DNA from: Clostridiales bacterium
GTDB taxonomy: Bacteria > Bacillota > Clostridia > Oscillospirales > Ruminococcaceae
Assembly (NCBI GenBank): GCA_003150405.1
Contig: QAMM01000003.1
Span: 77,747-141,746 of the forward strand
DNA: 64,000 nt
Direction of reading: 5' to 3'
A program made the position numbers and the translations under genes. Each line of letters starts with the position of its first letter. Position 1 is the stretch's first letter. Below are positions 27,032-36,155 of this stretch, in pieces. The notes beneath the pieces are model-generated. The model saw only the letters and a program-made list of their open reading frames with translations, ran no database searches and was not told the DNA's origin.

Positions 27032-28390
27032 TTGGAAAAACTCAGGGTTCAGGAGATTGCGGAGGCGGTGCATGCGCACTGCAATACCGATGCGGAGATC
27101 ACCGGTATTTGCATTGATACCCGGGAGGTTGTGCCGGGTTCGCTGTTTGTCGCTATCAAAGGCGAGCGGTTTGACGGGCACGATTTTATCCCAAAGGCGT
27201 TTGAACTCGGGGCGGCTGCCGCTGTTTCCCACAAAGCGATAGACGCCTCTGGCCCGCTTTTACTGGTGCACAATACCCGCAAGGCGCTTTTGGAACTGGG
27301 GGGGTGGTACCGCCGCCGGTTTGATCTATTTGTTGCGGCGGTAACCGGAAGCGTTGGCAAAACCTCCACAAAAGAGATGATCGATACCATACTTTCCGCA
27401 CAGTTTAAAACCCTGAAAACCGAAGGGAATTTCAACAATGAAATTGGGTTGCCCAAAACATTGTTCCGTTTGGACAGCAGTTATGAGGCGGCTGTCCTTG
27501 AAATGGGCATGTCTGGATTTGGCGAAATTTCCCGTCTATCCAGGGCAGCGCAGGGAAGCGTTGGTGTGATTACCAACATTGGGGTGTCCCACATTGAAAA
27601 GCTCGGTAGCCGGGAAAACATCTGCAAGGCAAAGCTTGAAATTCTGGATGGACTAAAACCAGGTGCGCCGCTTGTGTTAAATGGAGACGATGACCTGTTG
27701 CATAATATTGCGTTGGCGGACCGCCCGGTGATCCGTTATGGCGTCAAAGACCAAACGGCGGCGGTGCGCGCAGAGCGAATTCAGCGGCAAGGGCTTGAAA
27801 CCTTGTTTGATATCCTCTTTGAGGGCAGGCGTTATCAGGCGCGGATTCCGGTCATCGGTAACCATCATGTCATGAATGCGCTTGCAGCGTTTGCGGTAGG
27901 GATTCAGGCCGGTATGAAGCCGGAGACGATTGTTGCCGCACTGCCCGGTTATCAGCCGAGCGGGATGCGACAAAAAATCGTTGACTGCCGTGGTATCATG
28001 GTAGTCGAGGACTGCTACAATGCCAGCCCGGATTCCATGCGTGCGTCGCTCGGCGTCTTGAGAATGCTTGATATTCCCGGAAAGCGAGCTGCCGTCCTTG
28101 GTGATATGCTGGAGCTCGGCCGTTATTCAGAGCAGGCACACCGTGATGTCGGCCGGATGGCGGCGGAAAGTGGTGTTGATCGGTTGCTTTGTATCGGCCC
28201 GGAGGCGCGTTTTATTGCGGAAGAAGGACGAAAAAGCGGCAGAATTCCCGTTTGCCTGTGGTTTCCGGAAAAAGAAGAGCTCACAGTCTGGCTCCGGCAG
28301 AATTTGTCTGTCGGCGATGCGGTTTTGTTCAAAGCAAGCCGCGGTATGAAATTTGAAGAAATTATTTCCGCATTTTATGGGGAAGAATAA
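27032..28390 (+). CDS. murF: UDP-MurNAc-tripeptide-D-Ala-D-Ala ligase
   Basis: TTG start at 27032 behind GGGGGAAG. 452 residues. P-loop AVTGSVGKTSTKEMI (about 105), EGNFNNEIGLPKT, and DCYNASPDSMRASL (about 330) are MurF-specific. It adds D-Ala-D-Ala to complete the pentapeptide. The 115-nt gap after murE is A/T-rich and holds no clear gene or promoter. Confidence 0.95.
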   Translation: MEKLRVQEIAEAVHAHCNTDAEITGICIDTREVVPGSLFVAIKGERFDGHDFIPKAFELGAAAAVSHKAIDASGPLLLVHNTRKALLELGGWYRRRFDLFVAAVTGSVGKTSTKEMIDTILSAQFKTLKTEGNFNNEIGLPKTLFRLDSSYEAAVLEMGMSGFGEISRLSRAAQGSVGVITNIGVSHIEKLGSRENICKAKLEILDGLKPGAPLVLNGDDDLLHNIALADRPVIRYGVKDQTAAVRAERIQRQGLETLFDILFEGRRYQARIPVIGNHHVMNALAAFAVGIQAGMKPETIVAALPGYQPSGMRQKIVDCRGIMVVEDCYNASPDSMRASLGVLRMLDIPGKRAAVLGDMLELGRYSEQAHRDVGRMAAESGVDRLLCIGPEARFIAEEGRKSGRIPVCLWFPEKEELTVWLRQNLSVGDAVLFKASRGMKFEEIISAFYGEE

Positions 28391-28412
28391 AAGTACAGGA
28401 GCGTAGACAGCT

Positions 28413-29420
28413 ATGATTGGATTAACCAGTGTCATTACGGCGGTAATTGCGTTTGCAGCGGCAGCAGCGCTGGGCTTTTTCCTTATCCCGTTTTTGAGAA
28501 AGGTGAAATACGGCCAAACCATCAACGACGTCGGTCCTACCTGGCACGCCAAAAAGCAGGGCACCCCAACCATGGGCGGCTTTATGATGATTGCCGGCGT
28601 AGTCGTTGCGGCGGTTGCCGGTTATCTCATCCTGTATGTCAGTAATCCCTCTTCTGCGGATTTTACGCCGGTGCAGGCGGCGCGTTTTTTTGCCGGGCTG
28701 TTTATGGCGCTTGCGTTTGCTTTTGTCGGTTTTGTGGATGACTACATCAAGGTGGTGAAAAAGCGTAACCTTGGTTTAAAGGCACGGCAGAAGCTCATCA
28801 TGCAATTTTTAATTGCCACCGCCTACATTGCAACCCTCGTCCTGTGCGGCGATACTTCAACCATTGTTGTGTTTCCCATGATTGGCCAGGTCGATTTCAG
28901 TTTCTTTTATTATCCGCTGATCATTGTAGGTATTGTCGGGTTTGTCAACGCGGTCAACCTTACCGACGGCATTGACGGCCTTGCCTCCTCGGTGACCTTT
29001 GTCGCGGCCATTGTCTTTATGGTCATTTCGTCCTACCTGCGGTTTGACGGTATTTCGGTGCTCTCCACCGCGCTTGCCGGCGCCTGCCTGGGATTCTTGG
29101 TTTGGAATTTTTATCCAGCTAAATGCTTTATGGGTGACTTGGGTTCCATGTTCCTCGGCGGCATGGTTGTAGCGCTTGGTATGGGGGTAGGGCTGCCAGT
29201 TCTTCTCATTCCTATCGGCATTGTCTATATTCTTGAAGAGCTTTCGGTGGTCATTCAGGTCACCAGCTTTAAGCTCACCGGCAAACGAGTCTTTAAAATG
29301 AGTCCTATCCACCACCACTTTGAAATGTGTGGGTGGAGCGAAGTTAAAATTGTTCTTGTGTTTTCGCTGACTGCACTTGTTTTTGGTGCACTGGCCATCT
29401 TTTTTGTGTTTCAAATTTAA
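28413..29420 (+). CDS. mraY: Phospho-N-acetylmuramoyl-pentapeptide transferase
   Basis: 335 residues, about ten membrane helices. MraY motifs: GTPTMGGFM, the aspartates in FVDDYIKVVKKRNLGL, NAVNLTDGIDGLA, and the histidine cluster SPIHHHFEMCGWSE near the C-terminus. It moves the pentapeptide sugar to undecaprenyl phosphate, giving lipid I. The gene usually found next, murD, is missing here. Confidence 0.97.
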   Translation: MIGLTSVITAVIAFAAAAALGFFLIPFLRKVKYGQTINDVGPTWHAKKQGTPTMGGFMMIAGVVVAAVAGYLILYVSNPSSADFTPVQAARFFAGLFMALAFAFVGFVDDYIKVVKKRNLGLKARQKLIMQFLIATAYIATLVLCGDTSTIVVFPMIGQVDFSFFYYPLIIVGIVGFVNAVNLTDGIDGLASSVTFVAAIVFMVISSYLRFDGISVLSTALAGACLGFLVWNFYPAKCFMGDLGSMFLGGMVVALGMGVGLPVLLIPIGIVYILEELSVVIQVTSFKLTGKRVFKMSPIHHHFEMCGWSEVKIVLVFSLTALVFGALAIFFVFQI

Positions 29421-29450
29421 CGCTCAGGTTTGATTTGGAGGGAATTTCCA

Positions 29451-30578
29451 GTGGCAAAAAAACATAAAGCTTCTTCTGCGCGAATGCCGCATATGGATGC
29501 GACCTTCCTAATCATTGTTCTGGCATTGCTTACCTTTGGGCTAATCATGCTGTTTTCGGCGAGTTATGCTTATGCACTTTATCAATATGGCAGCAGTTTC
29601 TACTTCATTCAGCGGCAGGCGGTATTTGCTGTGGCCGGCGTTATTGGAATGCTGCTGGTTTCATGTATTGATTATCATGTTCTGCAAAAATTTGCCTTTT
29701 GGGCGTTTGCAGGGGGGCTGGCACTGCTGGTCATTGTTCTGTTCATGCCTCCTCTCAAGGGGGCCCGGCGTTGGATTAACCTTGGTTTTACCACTTTCCA
29801 GCCGTCTGAGGTCGTGAAGTTTGCGCTTATCCTGTTGTTTGCTTACCTTATTGCAACAAATTATGAAAAAATGGGTACCTTCCGTTATGGAATTTTGCCT
29901 TTTATGATCCCTCTAGCAATGGTTTGCGGCTTGATGTTTTTGGAGCCGCATATTTCCGGTATTGTGCTCATGGTTTCCATTGCACTGGTTATGATGTTCG
30001 TCGGCGGTGTAAAATACCGTTACTATATTGGCCTGTTGGTGCTCGCGGTCACTGGGGTTCTAATCATTATAATGTTTGGCGGCATTGAATACGTAGAAGC
30101 TCGGCTGCAAAGCTGGCTTGACCCGTTTTCCGACCCGCAGGGAGATACCTTCCAAACCGTTCAGTCGCTTCTTGCCATTGGCTCCGGCGGTTTTACCGGG
30201 CTTGGCTTAGGCAATTCCCGGCAGAAATATCTCTATCTGCCGGAACCTCAAAACGACTTTATTTTCTCGATTGTCTGTGAGGAGCTCGGCTTTCTGGGTG
30301 CAATGGCTCTCATCATCCTGTTCGCGGTTTTTGTGGTCCGCGGGTTTATCATCGCCTCTCGCGCGCCGGATAAATTCGGTTCTATGCTTGCGGTTGGCCT
30401 GACGGCGCAAATTGGTATTCAAGCCATTGTCAACATTGCAGTTGTTACCAATACCATTCCAAATACTGGAATCAGCCTGCCGTTTTTCAGTTACGGCGGT
30501 ACCGCATTGATGATGCAGCTTTTACAAATGGGCATTGTGCTCAATATATCCAGACATTCAGCCATCGTAAAGCAATAA
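29451..30578 (+). CDS. ftsW: SEDS-family division glycosyltransferase (FtsW/SpoVE)
   Basis: GTG 29451, eight nt after TGGAGGG; 375 residues, about ten membrane helices. Motifs ARRWINLGFTTFQPSEVVKF, EPHISGIVL, GSGGFTGLGLGNSRQK and GISLPFFSYGGTALMMQ. Lies between mraY and murG, the standard place of FtsW (or its sporulation paralogue SpoVE), and would pair with the PASTA PBP at 23212. Confidence 0.93.
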   Translation: MAKKHKASSARMPHMDATFLIIVLALLTFGLIMLFSASYAYALYQYGSSFYFIQRQAVFAVAGVIGMLLVSCIDYHVLQKFAFWAFAGGLALLVIVLFMPPLKGARRWINLGFTTFQPSEVVKFALILLFAYLIATNYEKMGTFRYGILPFMIPLAMVCGLMFLEPHISGIVLMVSIALVMMFVGGVKYRYYIGLLVLAVTGVLIIIMFGGIEYVEARLQSWLDPFSDPQGDTFQTVQSLLAIGSGGFTGLGLGNSRQKYLYLPEPQNDFIFSIVCEELGFLGAMALIILFAVFVVRGFIIASRAPDKFGSMLAVGLTAQIGIQAIVNIAVVTNTIPNTGISLPFFSYGGTALMMQLLQMGIVLNISRHSAIVKQ

Positions 30579-30592
30579 ATGAAGGTGTTAAA

Positions 30593-31720
30593 ATGAGAGT
30601 ATTAGTTACAGGCGGCGGAACCGGAGGGCACATTAATCCAGCACTTGCCATTGCATCCTGTATTCAGCGGCATGAGCCGGATGTACAGATTTTATACGCC
30701 GGCACGCCGGACGGAATGGAGGCGCGCCTTGTGAGAAATGCGGGGTTCGATTTTGCCCCCATCCAGGTGAAAGGATTTTGGCGCGGGTTTAGCCTGGAAG
30801 ACATCCGGCACAATCTGAAGACCGTACGATACATGCTGTCCTCTCCAAAAACGGCACGTAAAATCATCATGGATTTCAAACCGGATATCGTCATTGGCAC
30901 GGGCGGCTATGTCAGCGGCCCGATTGTCTTTACCGCTCAAAAAATGGGGATTAAAACCCTTATCCATGAGCAAAATGCGTTTCCCGGTGTGACGACCAAA
31001 GCTCTTGCTAAAAAGGCGGATGTGGTTTGTCTTGCCGTACAGGAAGCAAAAAAGTTTTTGAATATCACCGGTAAAACCTTTGTTACCGGGAATCCGGTAC
31101 GGGAGAGCATTATTTATAAATCCAAGGCAGAGGCGCGCAAAGCGCTCGGCTTGGATGACAAGGTTTGCATCTTTTCGTTTGGCGGCAGCTTGGGTGCAAC
31201 TATGATTAACCGTGTCGCTGCTGACTTGATGGAGTGGCACCAGAATACCGACGCGGTCAACCATATCCATGGGTACGGACAGCTTGGAGTTGAAATTTTT
31301 CCAAAACTGCTCAAAGACCGCGGGGTTTCTCTGGAGGGCAAGCCCCGTATTATGGCGCGCCAATATATTGACGACATGGATAATTGCCTTGCAGCTGCCG
31401 ACTTGGTGATCTGCCGCTCTGGCGCTATCACATTAAGTGAACTTGAAGCAGCCGGAAAAGCCTCTGTTTTAATCCCCAGCCCGACGGTCAGTGAGAATCA
31501 TCAATACCACAATGCAATGGTGCTCCAGAACCACCATGCCGCCATTGTCATTGAGGAAAAAAACTATAAAAAAGAAGAGTTTATTGCAGTGGTGAAGGAT
31601 TTGTGCATGAATCCAGAAAAATTGTCGGAACTCTCGCGCAACGCTTCTGCGCTTGCAGTATTTGATACGGCCGACCAAATTTACCGTGCGATCCGTGGCC
31701 TAGTGGATAATACGCTGTAA
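30593..31720 (+). CDS. murG: Undecaprenyl-diphospho-muramoylpentapeptide N-acetylglucosaminyltransferase
   Basis: 375 residues. Two GT-B lobes: GGGTGGHINPALAIA at the N-terminus, IGTGGYVSGPIVF, HEQNAFPGVTTK, and in the C-lobe FSFGGSLGATMIN and CRSGAITLSELEAAGKAS for UDP-GlcNAc. It converts lipid I to lipid II on the inner membrane face. RBS AAGGTG. Followed by a 347-nt gap, so the first dcw transcript may end here. Confidence 0.97.
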   Translation: MRVLVTGGGTGGHINPALAIASCIQRHEPDVQILYAGTPDGMEARLVRNAGFDFAPIQVKGFWRGFSLEDIRHNLKTVRYMLSSPKTARKIIMDFKPDIVIGTGGYVSGPIVFTAQKMGIKTLIHEQNAFPGVTTKALAKKADVVCLAVQEAKKFLNITGKTFVTGNPVRESIIYKSKAEARKALGLDDKVCIFSFGGSLGATMINRVAADLMEWHQNTDAVNHIHGYGQLGVEIFPKLLKDRGVSLEGKPRIMARQYIDDMDNCLAAADLVICRSGAITLSELEAAGKASVLIPSPTVSENHQYHNAMVLQNHHAAIVIEEKNYKKEEFIAVVKDLCMNPEKLSELSRNASALAVFDTADQIYRAIRGLVDNTL

Positions 31721-31754
31721 GGCGCTCCAGTGTATTCGTTGAATTCTTTTTGTC

Positions 31755-31795
31755 GGCAGGCTAAGAGTAGGTGCAAGCCGCCTTGTCTGTTTTTG
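31755..31795 (+). terminator. Possible terminator after murG
   Basis: GGC-A-GGCT / AGCC-GCC stem with a bulged A, then CTTGTCTGTTTTT. Weak; the rest of 31721-32000 shows no gene. Confidence 0.35.
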
Positions 31796-32006
31796 AATAA
31801 GGTTTTTCGAAACGATAGGAATCCGGCGCTGAACACGTGGGTTCGGGAATATGGCGTGCAGCACCTGTCGGCAAACAACCGGTAGTTGAGTAGATGTACA
31901 AGGGTGTTTTCTTTTTATGTTACGGCCTTTTAAAACGTGGGGAATTCGTTTTCCGTGAATAAAAAAGCCTTGGCAATCACCAATTATCCCTTCTTGGCAT
32001 AGTATA

Positions 32007-32040
32007 ACTCGTAAGGCCTCCCGTAAGGGACTTACAGAGT
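32007..32040 (+). promoter_or_regulatory. Leader hairpin in front of murA
   Basis: Extended stem ACTC-GTAAG-GCC-TCCC, loop GTAA, GGGA-CTTAC-A-GAGT, with a TATAAC box directly in front (32003-32008). It ends 15-20 nt before the murA RBS and has no T-run, so it is a stabilising or control element rather than a terminator. Confidence 0.4.
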
Positions 32041-32067
32041 CTGTGCATTACAAAGGGAGGGTGTTTC

Positions 32068-33327
32068 ATGGAAAAACTTTTGATTACAGGCGGCGTCCCC
32101 TTGGTGGGGGAACTGCCGGTACATGGGGCGAAAAACAGTTCGCTGCCCCTGCTTGCGGCAACGTTGCTGGTGGGCGGCAAGACGGTATTACATAATTGCC
32201 CCAACCTGACCGATGTTGATGCCGCATGTAAAATTTTGACCTATCTTGGCTGCTGCATTGTGCGGAGCGGTTCGACTGTGGAGGTGGATGCCACTCACAT
32301 CAATCGGTTTGATGTCCCGGATGATCTGATGCGTGAAATGCGGTCCTCTATTGTTTTTCTTGGGGCGATTGCCGCGCGGATGCACAGCGCGCAGATTTCG
32401 TTCCCCGGCGGCTGCGAACTCGGCCCGCGCCCCATTGATCTGCATTTAATGGGCTTGCGACAGCTTGGGCTGTGCATTAAAGAGGAGTACGGCTTACTGG
32501 ACTGCAAGCTGGACAGCAAGCGTTTTGTCGGCAGCCGTATCTCGTTTTCGTTCCCCAGTGTGGGCGCGACTGAAAATATTATGATTGCGGCAGCTACTGC
32601 AATCGGGCAAACCGTTATTTCCAACGCGGCACAGGAGCCGGAAATTGTTTCGCTCGCCGAGTTTTTAAATCTTTGCGGAGCAAAAATTTACGGTGCGGGA
32701 GAAAGCACCATTGTCATTGAAGGCGTGCCAAAACTGCATGGAACAGAATATCGAGTAATTCCGGATCGTATTGTTGCGGTGACCTATCTCTGCGCCGCGG
32801 CTGCGACTGGGGGTGAGATCCTACTCACCGATATCCTTCCAGATCAACTGGACAGCGTATTGCCTGTCTTTGATCAAATGGGCTGCAAACTGAAAGCATC
32901 GGAGCGGTCAGTTTATTTAAAAGCGCCGCTTCGGCTCAAAGCGGTCAAGACCATCCGTACCATGCCATATCCCGGTTTTCCAACCGATGCACAGGCGCCG
33001 GTCATGACAGTAACCGCGCTCGCCTCCGGCACGACGATGTTTGTCGAAAACGTGTTTGAAAACCGTTACAAACATGTTGGTGAACTTGTACGGATGGGGG
33101 CGCATATCAAGGTAGAAGGGAAGGTCGCTGTCGTGGAGGGTGTACGGGCTCTGTATGGCACCAGTGTAGAAGCGACTGATCTGCGGGGCGGTGCAGCGTT
33201 AGTTGTCGCAGGCTTGGCAGCGTCCGGTGTGACAACGGTCACCAATCTGTTTCATATTGACCGCGGTTATGAGAATTTGGAGGCGAACCTTGTAGTGCTT
33301 GGTGCAAGGATTCACCGTGAGCATTAG
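32068..33327 (+). CDS. murA: UDP-N-acetylglucosamine 1-carboxyvinyltransferase
   Basis: 419 residues. GAKNSSLPLLAATLL at the N-terminus, and the catalytic cysteine in FPGGCELGPRPIDLHL near residue 115, the residue alkylated by fosfomycin in this family. First committed step of peptidoglycan synthesis. Many Firmicutes carry two murA genes; the dcw-linked copy is one, and whether a second exists cannot be seen. RBS AAAGGGAGGG. Confidence 0.96.
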   Translation: MEKLLITGGVPLVGELPVHGAKNSSLPLLAATLLVGGKTVLHNCPNLTDVDAACKILTYLGCCIVRSGSTVEVDATHINRFDVPDDLMREMRSSIVFLGAIAARMHSAQISFPGGCELGPRPIDLHLMGLRQLGLCIKEEYGLLDCKLDSKRFVGSRISFSFPSVGATENIMIAAATAIGQTVISNAAQEPEIVSLAEFLNLCGAKIYGAGESTIVIEGVPKLHGTEYRVIPDRIVAVTYLCAAAATGGEILLTDILPDQLDSVLPVFDQMGCKLKASERSVYLKAPLRLKAVKTIRTMPYPGFPTDAQAPVMTVTALASGTTMFVENVFENRYKHVGELVRMGAHIKVEGKVAVVEGVRALYGTSVEATDLRGGAALVVAGLAASGVTTVTNLFHIDRGYENLEANLVVLGARIHREH

Positions 33328-33349
33328 ACCAAAAAGGGATGTATTGTGT

Positions 33350-34510
33350 ATGAATGAAGTAAAAAAAGCACGCCAGCAGTTGGATGCCCGCAACGGCCTC
33401 CAGCCGTCCGGCCGAAAAAAGGCGCCCAAGAAAAAGCGCCAACCCCCGAAACAGAATACGTCCGCTAAACAGCCGGCACGCCAACAGGCGGTCAAAAGCC
33501 GTCCCGCCCGGCAGCCGGCTTCTCCGGTGCGGGAACCGCAGCGCCGTCCGCAGCGCCCTCCAGCCCGGCAGCAGCCGCATAGGTCCATTGATGCCGAAGA
33601 GCGTGTGCATGCGCAGAAAGCAGTTGCAGCGAAACGCAAACGGCGCCGTAAAAAGAATTATGCTTTGTATTATATTATTTTGTTTATCTTTATTGTCGTC
33701 GCCGGTATTGTTCTTTCATTAACGGTGTTTTTTAACATCGACGCTATTCAAGTTGAAGGGAATTCCCGCTATTCAGCGGAAGAAGTTATTGAAAAATCTG
33801 GTCTCCGTACCGGGGATAACCTTTTCCGTATCAGCACGGGACAAGCGGCCGAACAGTTGGTCTCATCACTGGTTTATGTGGACCAGGTTGAAATTAACCG
33901 CCAATTCCCAAGTGCGATTAAAATTACGATTACCGAGGCGCAGCCGGTCATGAGTTTTTCCAGTGACGGCAAGGGGTACAGTATCGTCAGTGCGGCAGGC
34001 CGCATTCTCGATTCCAATTTAAGCGCTCCAGCAGAGAACACCTTCATTGTCAATGGGGTTGACCTTGAGGGATATACGACAGGGGATTTTATAAAGTCCG
34101 ATACTGGGCAGGGTATGAACCTGCTCACCACCATCAACGAGGTTTGTGCCGAACTGGAACTGACAGGCGTTACCCGTGTGGATATCAACAGTGTGGTGGA
34201 TATCCGAATTTATCTGGGGGAACGGCTGCGGATTGATGTAGGCAGCATTACCGAATTGCAGTATAAATTGACCTTCGCCAAGGAACTGGTGGATACACGG
34301 CTCAGTGAGACTGATATAGGCGTTATTGACGTCAAGCAGGTAGGTAAGGCATATTTCAGGCCGTCTGAAACGCTGGAGAGCAGTTCAGAACCTCAAAGCG
34401 ATCCCTCGCCCTCTGAACCGGACACCCAAACTCCATCCGGTGACGGAACAGCTTCAGAATCAGGTTCCTCCAGCAGCGACCTGTCTGAATCGGCTCGGGA
34501 GCCCGCATAA
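33350..34510 (+). CDS. divIB: Cell division protein DivIB/FtsQ
   Basis: ATG 33350; 386 residues. A basic, proline- and glutamine-rich cytoplasmic N-terminus (1-100), one membrane helix (about 103-127), a POTRA domain (about 128-200, FNIDAIQVEGNSRYSAEEVI... FPSAIKITITEAQPVMSF), a FtsQ/DivIB beta domain (to ~345) and a Ser/Pro-rich tail (350-386). Both ends are of low complexity and should be disordered. It would scaffold the FtsL/DivIC pair at the septum. Confidence 0.88.
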   Translation: MNEVKKARQQLDARNGLQPSGRKKAPKKKRQPPKQNTSAKQPARQQAVKSRPARQPASPVREPQRRPQRPPARQQPHRSIDAEERVHAQKAVAAKRKRRRKKNYALYYIILFIFIVVAGIVLSLTVFFNIDAIQVEGNSRYSAEEVIEKSGLRTGDNLFRISTGQAAEQLVSSLVYVDQVEINRQFPSAIKITITEAQPVMSFSSDGKGYSIVSAAGRILDSNLSAPAENTFIVNGVDLEGYTTGDFIKSDTGQGMNLLTTINEVCAELELTGVTRVDINSVVDIRIYLGERLRIDVGSITELQYKLTFAKELVDTRLSETDIGVIDVKQVGKAYFRPSETLESSSEPQSDPSPSEPDTQTPSGDGTASESGSSSSDLSESAREPA

Positions 34511-34595
34511 AGCGGCGCATTCTGGCGGGTTTTGGAAATGATTTCCTCTAATGCACAAAACGTGTGACCAAATGGTTAAAATATGAATGAAACAC

Positions 34596-34625
34596 TTGAA
34601 AACACCGCTCGTTTTATGCTATGAT
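34596..34625 (+). promoter_or_regulatory. Promoter of ftsZ
   Basis: TTGAAA (34596-34601), 18-nt spacer, TATGAT (34620-34625), in the 225-nt gap before ftsZ. Confidence 0.7.
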
Positions 34626-34735
34626 ATTAGGCATAAAGCGTGTGTTAACTTGTGTTGGGGTAGATAGGCTGTTTCGTCAGGAAACAGGTTGACTGACCAA
34701 TGAACGGATAAATCGTAATTGGGAGGAACGTTAAA

Positions 34736-35812
34736 GTGAATTTTGTTTTGGATAATGACATGGAGAAAGCGGTTAATATAAAAGTAATCGGTGTGGGCGG
34801 CGGCGGCGGCAACGCTGTCAACCGTATGATTGACGCTGGTATGGAAAGCGTTGAGTTTATCACCATTAATACGGACAAGCAGGTTCTGTTTCATTCCAAA
34901 GCCGCCAACAAGATTCAGATTGGCGAAAAATTGACCAAGGGCCGCGGCGCGGGCGGTGACCCAGAACGTGGACAGCGTGCCGCCGAAGAGAGCCGGGAAG
35001 AGATTGAAGCGGCTTTAAAGGGTACTCAAATGGTCTTTATCACTGCGGGCATGGGGGGCGGCACTGGTACCGGTGCAGCACCGGTTATCGCGGAAATTGC
35101 CCGTGAACTTGGTATCCTTACGGTAGGTATTGTCACAAAGCCGTTTGCCTTTGAGGGGCCTCGCCGTATGGCACAGGCGGAATCCGGCGTTGCGGCGCTC
35201 AGCCGTCAGGTTGATTCCCTTGTCGTTATTCCAAATGAACGCCTAAAGCTGATTCCGGATACGAAAATTACTCTTGCAAATGCTTTTCTTGCGGCAGATG
35301 ATGTTCTTCGCCAGGGTGTGCAGAGTATTTCAGACCTTATCAACATTCCTGGTTTGGTCAATCTTGACTTTGCGGATGTCACTACTATTATGAAGGATGC
35401 GGGTTATGCGCACATGGGTGTTGGCCGTGCGCAGGGTAAAGACAAGGCGGAGGCTGCCGCTACTATGGCAATTTCCAGCCCGCTTCTTGAAACCTCCATC
35501 AATGGTGCGCGCGGTGTTATCATCAACATCACGGCTTCCAGCGATATCGGCCTCGATGAGGTTGACCTTGCTTCTTCCATGATCGCTAAAGCGGCACATC
35601 CGGAAGCAAACATCATCTGGGGTGCTGCATTTGACGATAGTTACGAGGATGAAATGAAAATTACCGTTATTGCTACGGGCTTTGACGACGGGCAGCGTTC
35701 AGCTGTCAATATTAACACTGGCGTCTCGGAAACGGCGGGTGCCTCTGCCGGTCCAAATGGCGTTGATGACGATGATTTTGGCAAGATTCTTGAAATGTTC
35801 AATAAACGGTAA
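34736..35812 (+). CDS. ftsZ: Cell division GTPase FtsZ
   Basis: GTG 34736 after GGGAGGAACG; 358 residues. [13 protein letters not shown], tubulin signature [16 protein letters not shown] (about 100-115), and T7 loop [16 protein letters not shown]. It polymerises into the Z ring. The linker after ~residue 318 is short and the C-terminus [15 protein letters not shown] lacks the usual DIPxFLR anchor peptide that binds FtsA or SepF. Its own promoter and strong terminator make it a separate transcript. Confidence 0.96.
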   Translation: MNFVLDNDMEKAVNIKVIGVGGGGGNAVNRMIDAGMESVEFITINTDKQVLFHSKAANKIQIGEKLTKGRGAGGDPERGQRAAEESREEIEAALKGTQMVFITAGMGGGTGTGAAPVIAEIARELGILTVGIVTKPFAFEGPRRMAQAESGVAALSRQVDSLVVIPNERLKLIPDTKITLANAFLAADDVLRQGVQSISDLINIPGLVNLDFADVTTIMKDAGYAHMGVGRAQGKDKAEAAATMAISSPLLETSINGARGVIINITASSDIGLDEVDLASSMIAKAAHPEANIIWGAAFDDSYEDEMKITVIATGFDDGQRSAVNINTGVSETAGASAGPNGVDDDDFGKILEMFNKR

Positions 35813-35820
35813 TGTCAAAT

Positions 35821-35866
35821 AACAGCACAAAAACCCACCAAAATCTGGTGGGTTTTTGTGCTGTTT
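35821..35866. terminator. Strong terminator after ftsZ
   Basis: Nearly perfect inverted repeat AACAGCACAAAAACCCACCA / TGGTGGGTTTTTGTGCTGTT with a 5-nt loop. Confidence 0.9.
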
Positions 35867-35909
35867 CGGGGTGTTTTCCGTGGGCGTTTTGTGTTATAAT
35901 AAGTTCGTA

Positions 35910-35938
35910 TTGTACAGGTATGGCATTTGGTACATAAT
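35910..35938 (+). promoter_or_regulatory. Promoter of corA leader transcript
   Basis: TTGTAC (35910-35915), 17-nt spacer, CATAAT (35933-35938). A second TATAAT at 35895-35900 with only a poor -35 is an alternative. Both leave a leader of more than 100 nt before the small ORF at 36058. Confidence 0.55.
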
Positions 35939-36057
35939 AATGCTTTTTACTGCCGCGTTTATTCTAGCAATTTCACCTGTGCAGAGCCCCGGCTGCTGTC
36001 GGTTGGAATCGGCGGTTCGCTGTATCTTTATTTCATTGAAAAACAGGAGGTGGCATC

Positions 36058-36141
36058 GTGAATCCTGACCCGTACAGTCGAATATGGGACATTATGAAAA
36101 GGGGCGGGATGCGTGCGCCTGTTCGCTTGCCTCGCCCATAA
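36058..36141 (+). CDS. 27-residue proline-rich leader peptide upstream of corA
   Basis: GTG 36058 lies 5 nt after a near-consensus AGGAGGTG, a better site than that of corA itself. The peptide begins MNPDPYSRIW and ends APVRLPRP, with five prolines in 27 codons. The stop is 14 nt before the corA ATG, and the corA RBS is inside that gap. A GGGCGGG/CCTCGCCC stem spans the second half of the ORF. MgtL, the Mg2+-sensing leader of mgtA in enteric bacteria, also starts Met-acidic/polar-Pro-Asp-Pro, a sequence known to destabilise ribosomes at low Mg2+. The likeness and its sensing role here are inference. Confidence 0.6.
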   Translation: MNPDPYSRIWDIMKRGGMRAPVRLPRP

Positions 36142-36155
36142 AAGGGGAGAAGCTC

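Noticed and set aside
35856-36068. 70-codon frame between ftsZ and corA
   Set aside because: Begins inside the ftsZ terminator and has no RBS; the small ORF at 36058 in another frame has a far better start.
35939-36155. Mg2+ (M-box) riboswitch upstream of corA
   Set aside because: The conserved M-box core could not be found; the leader peptide explains the space better.
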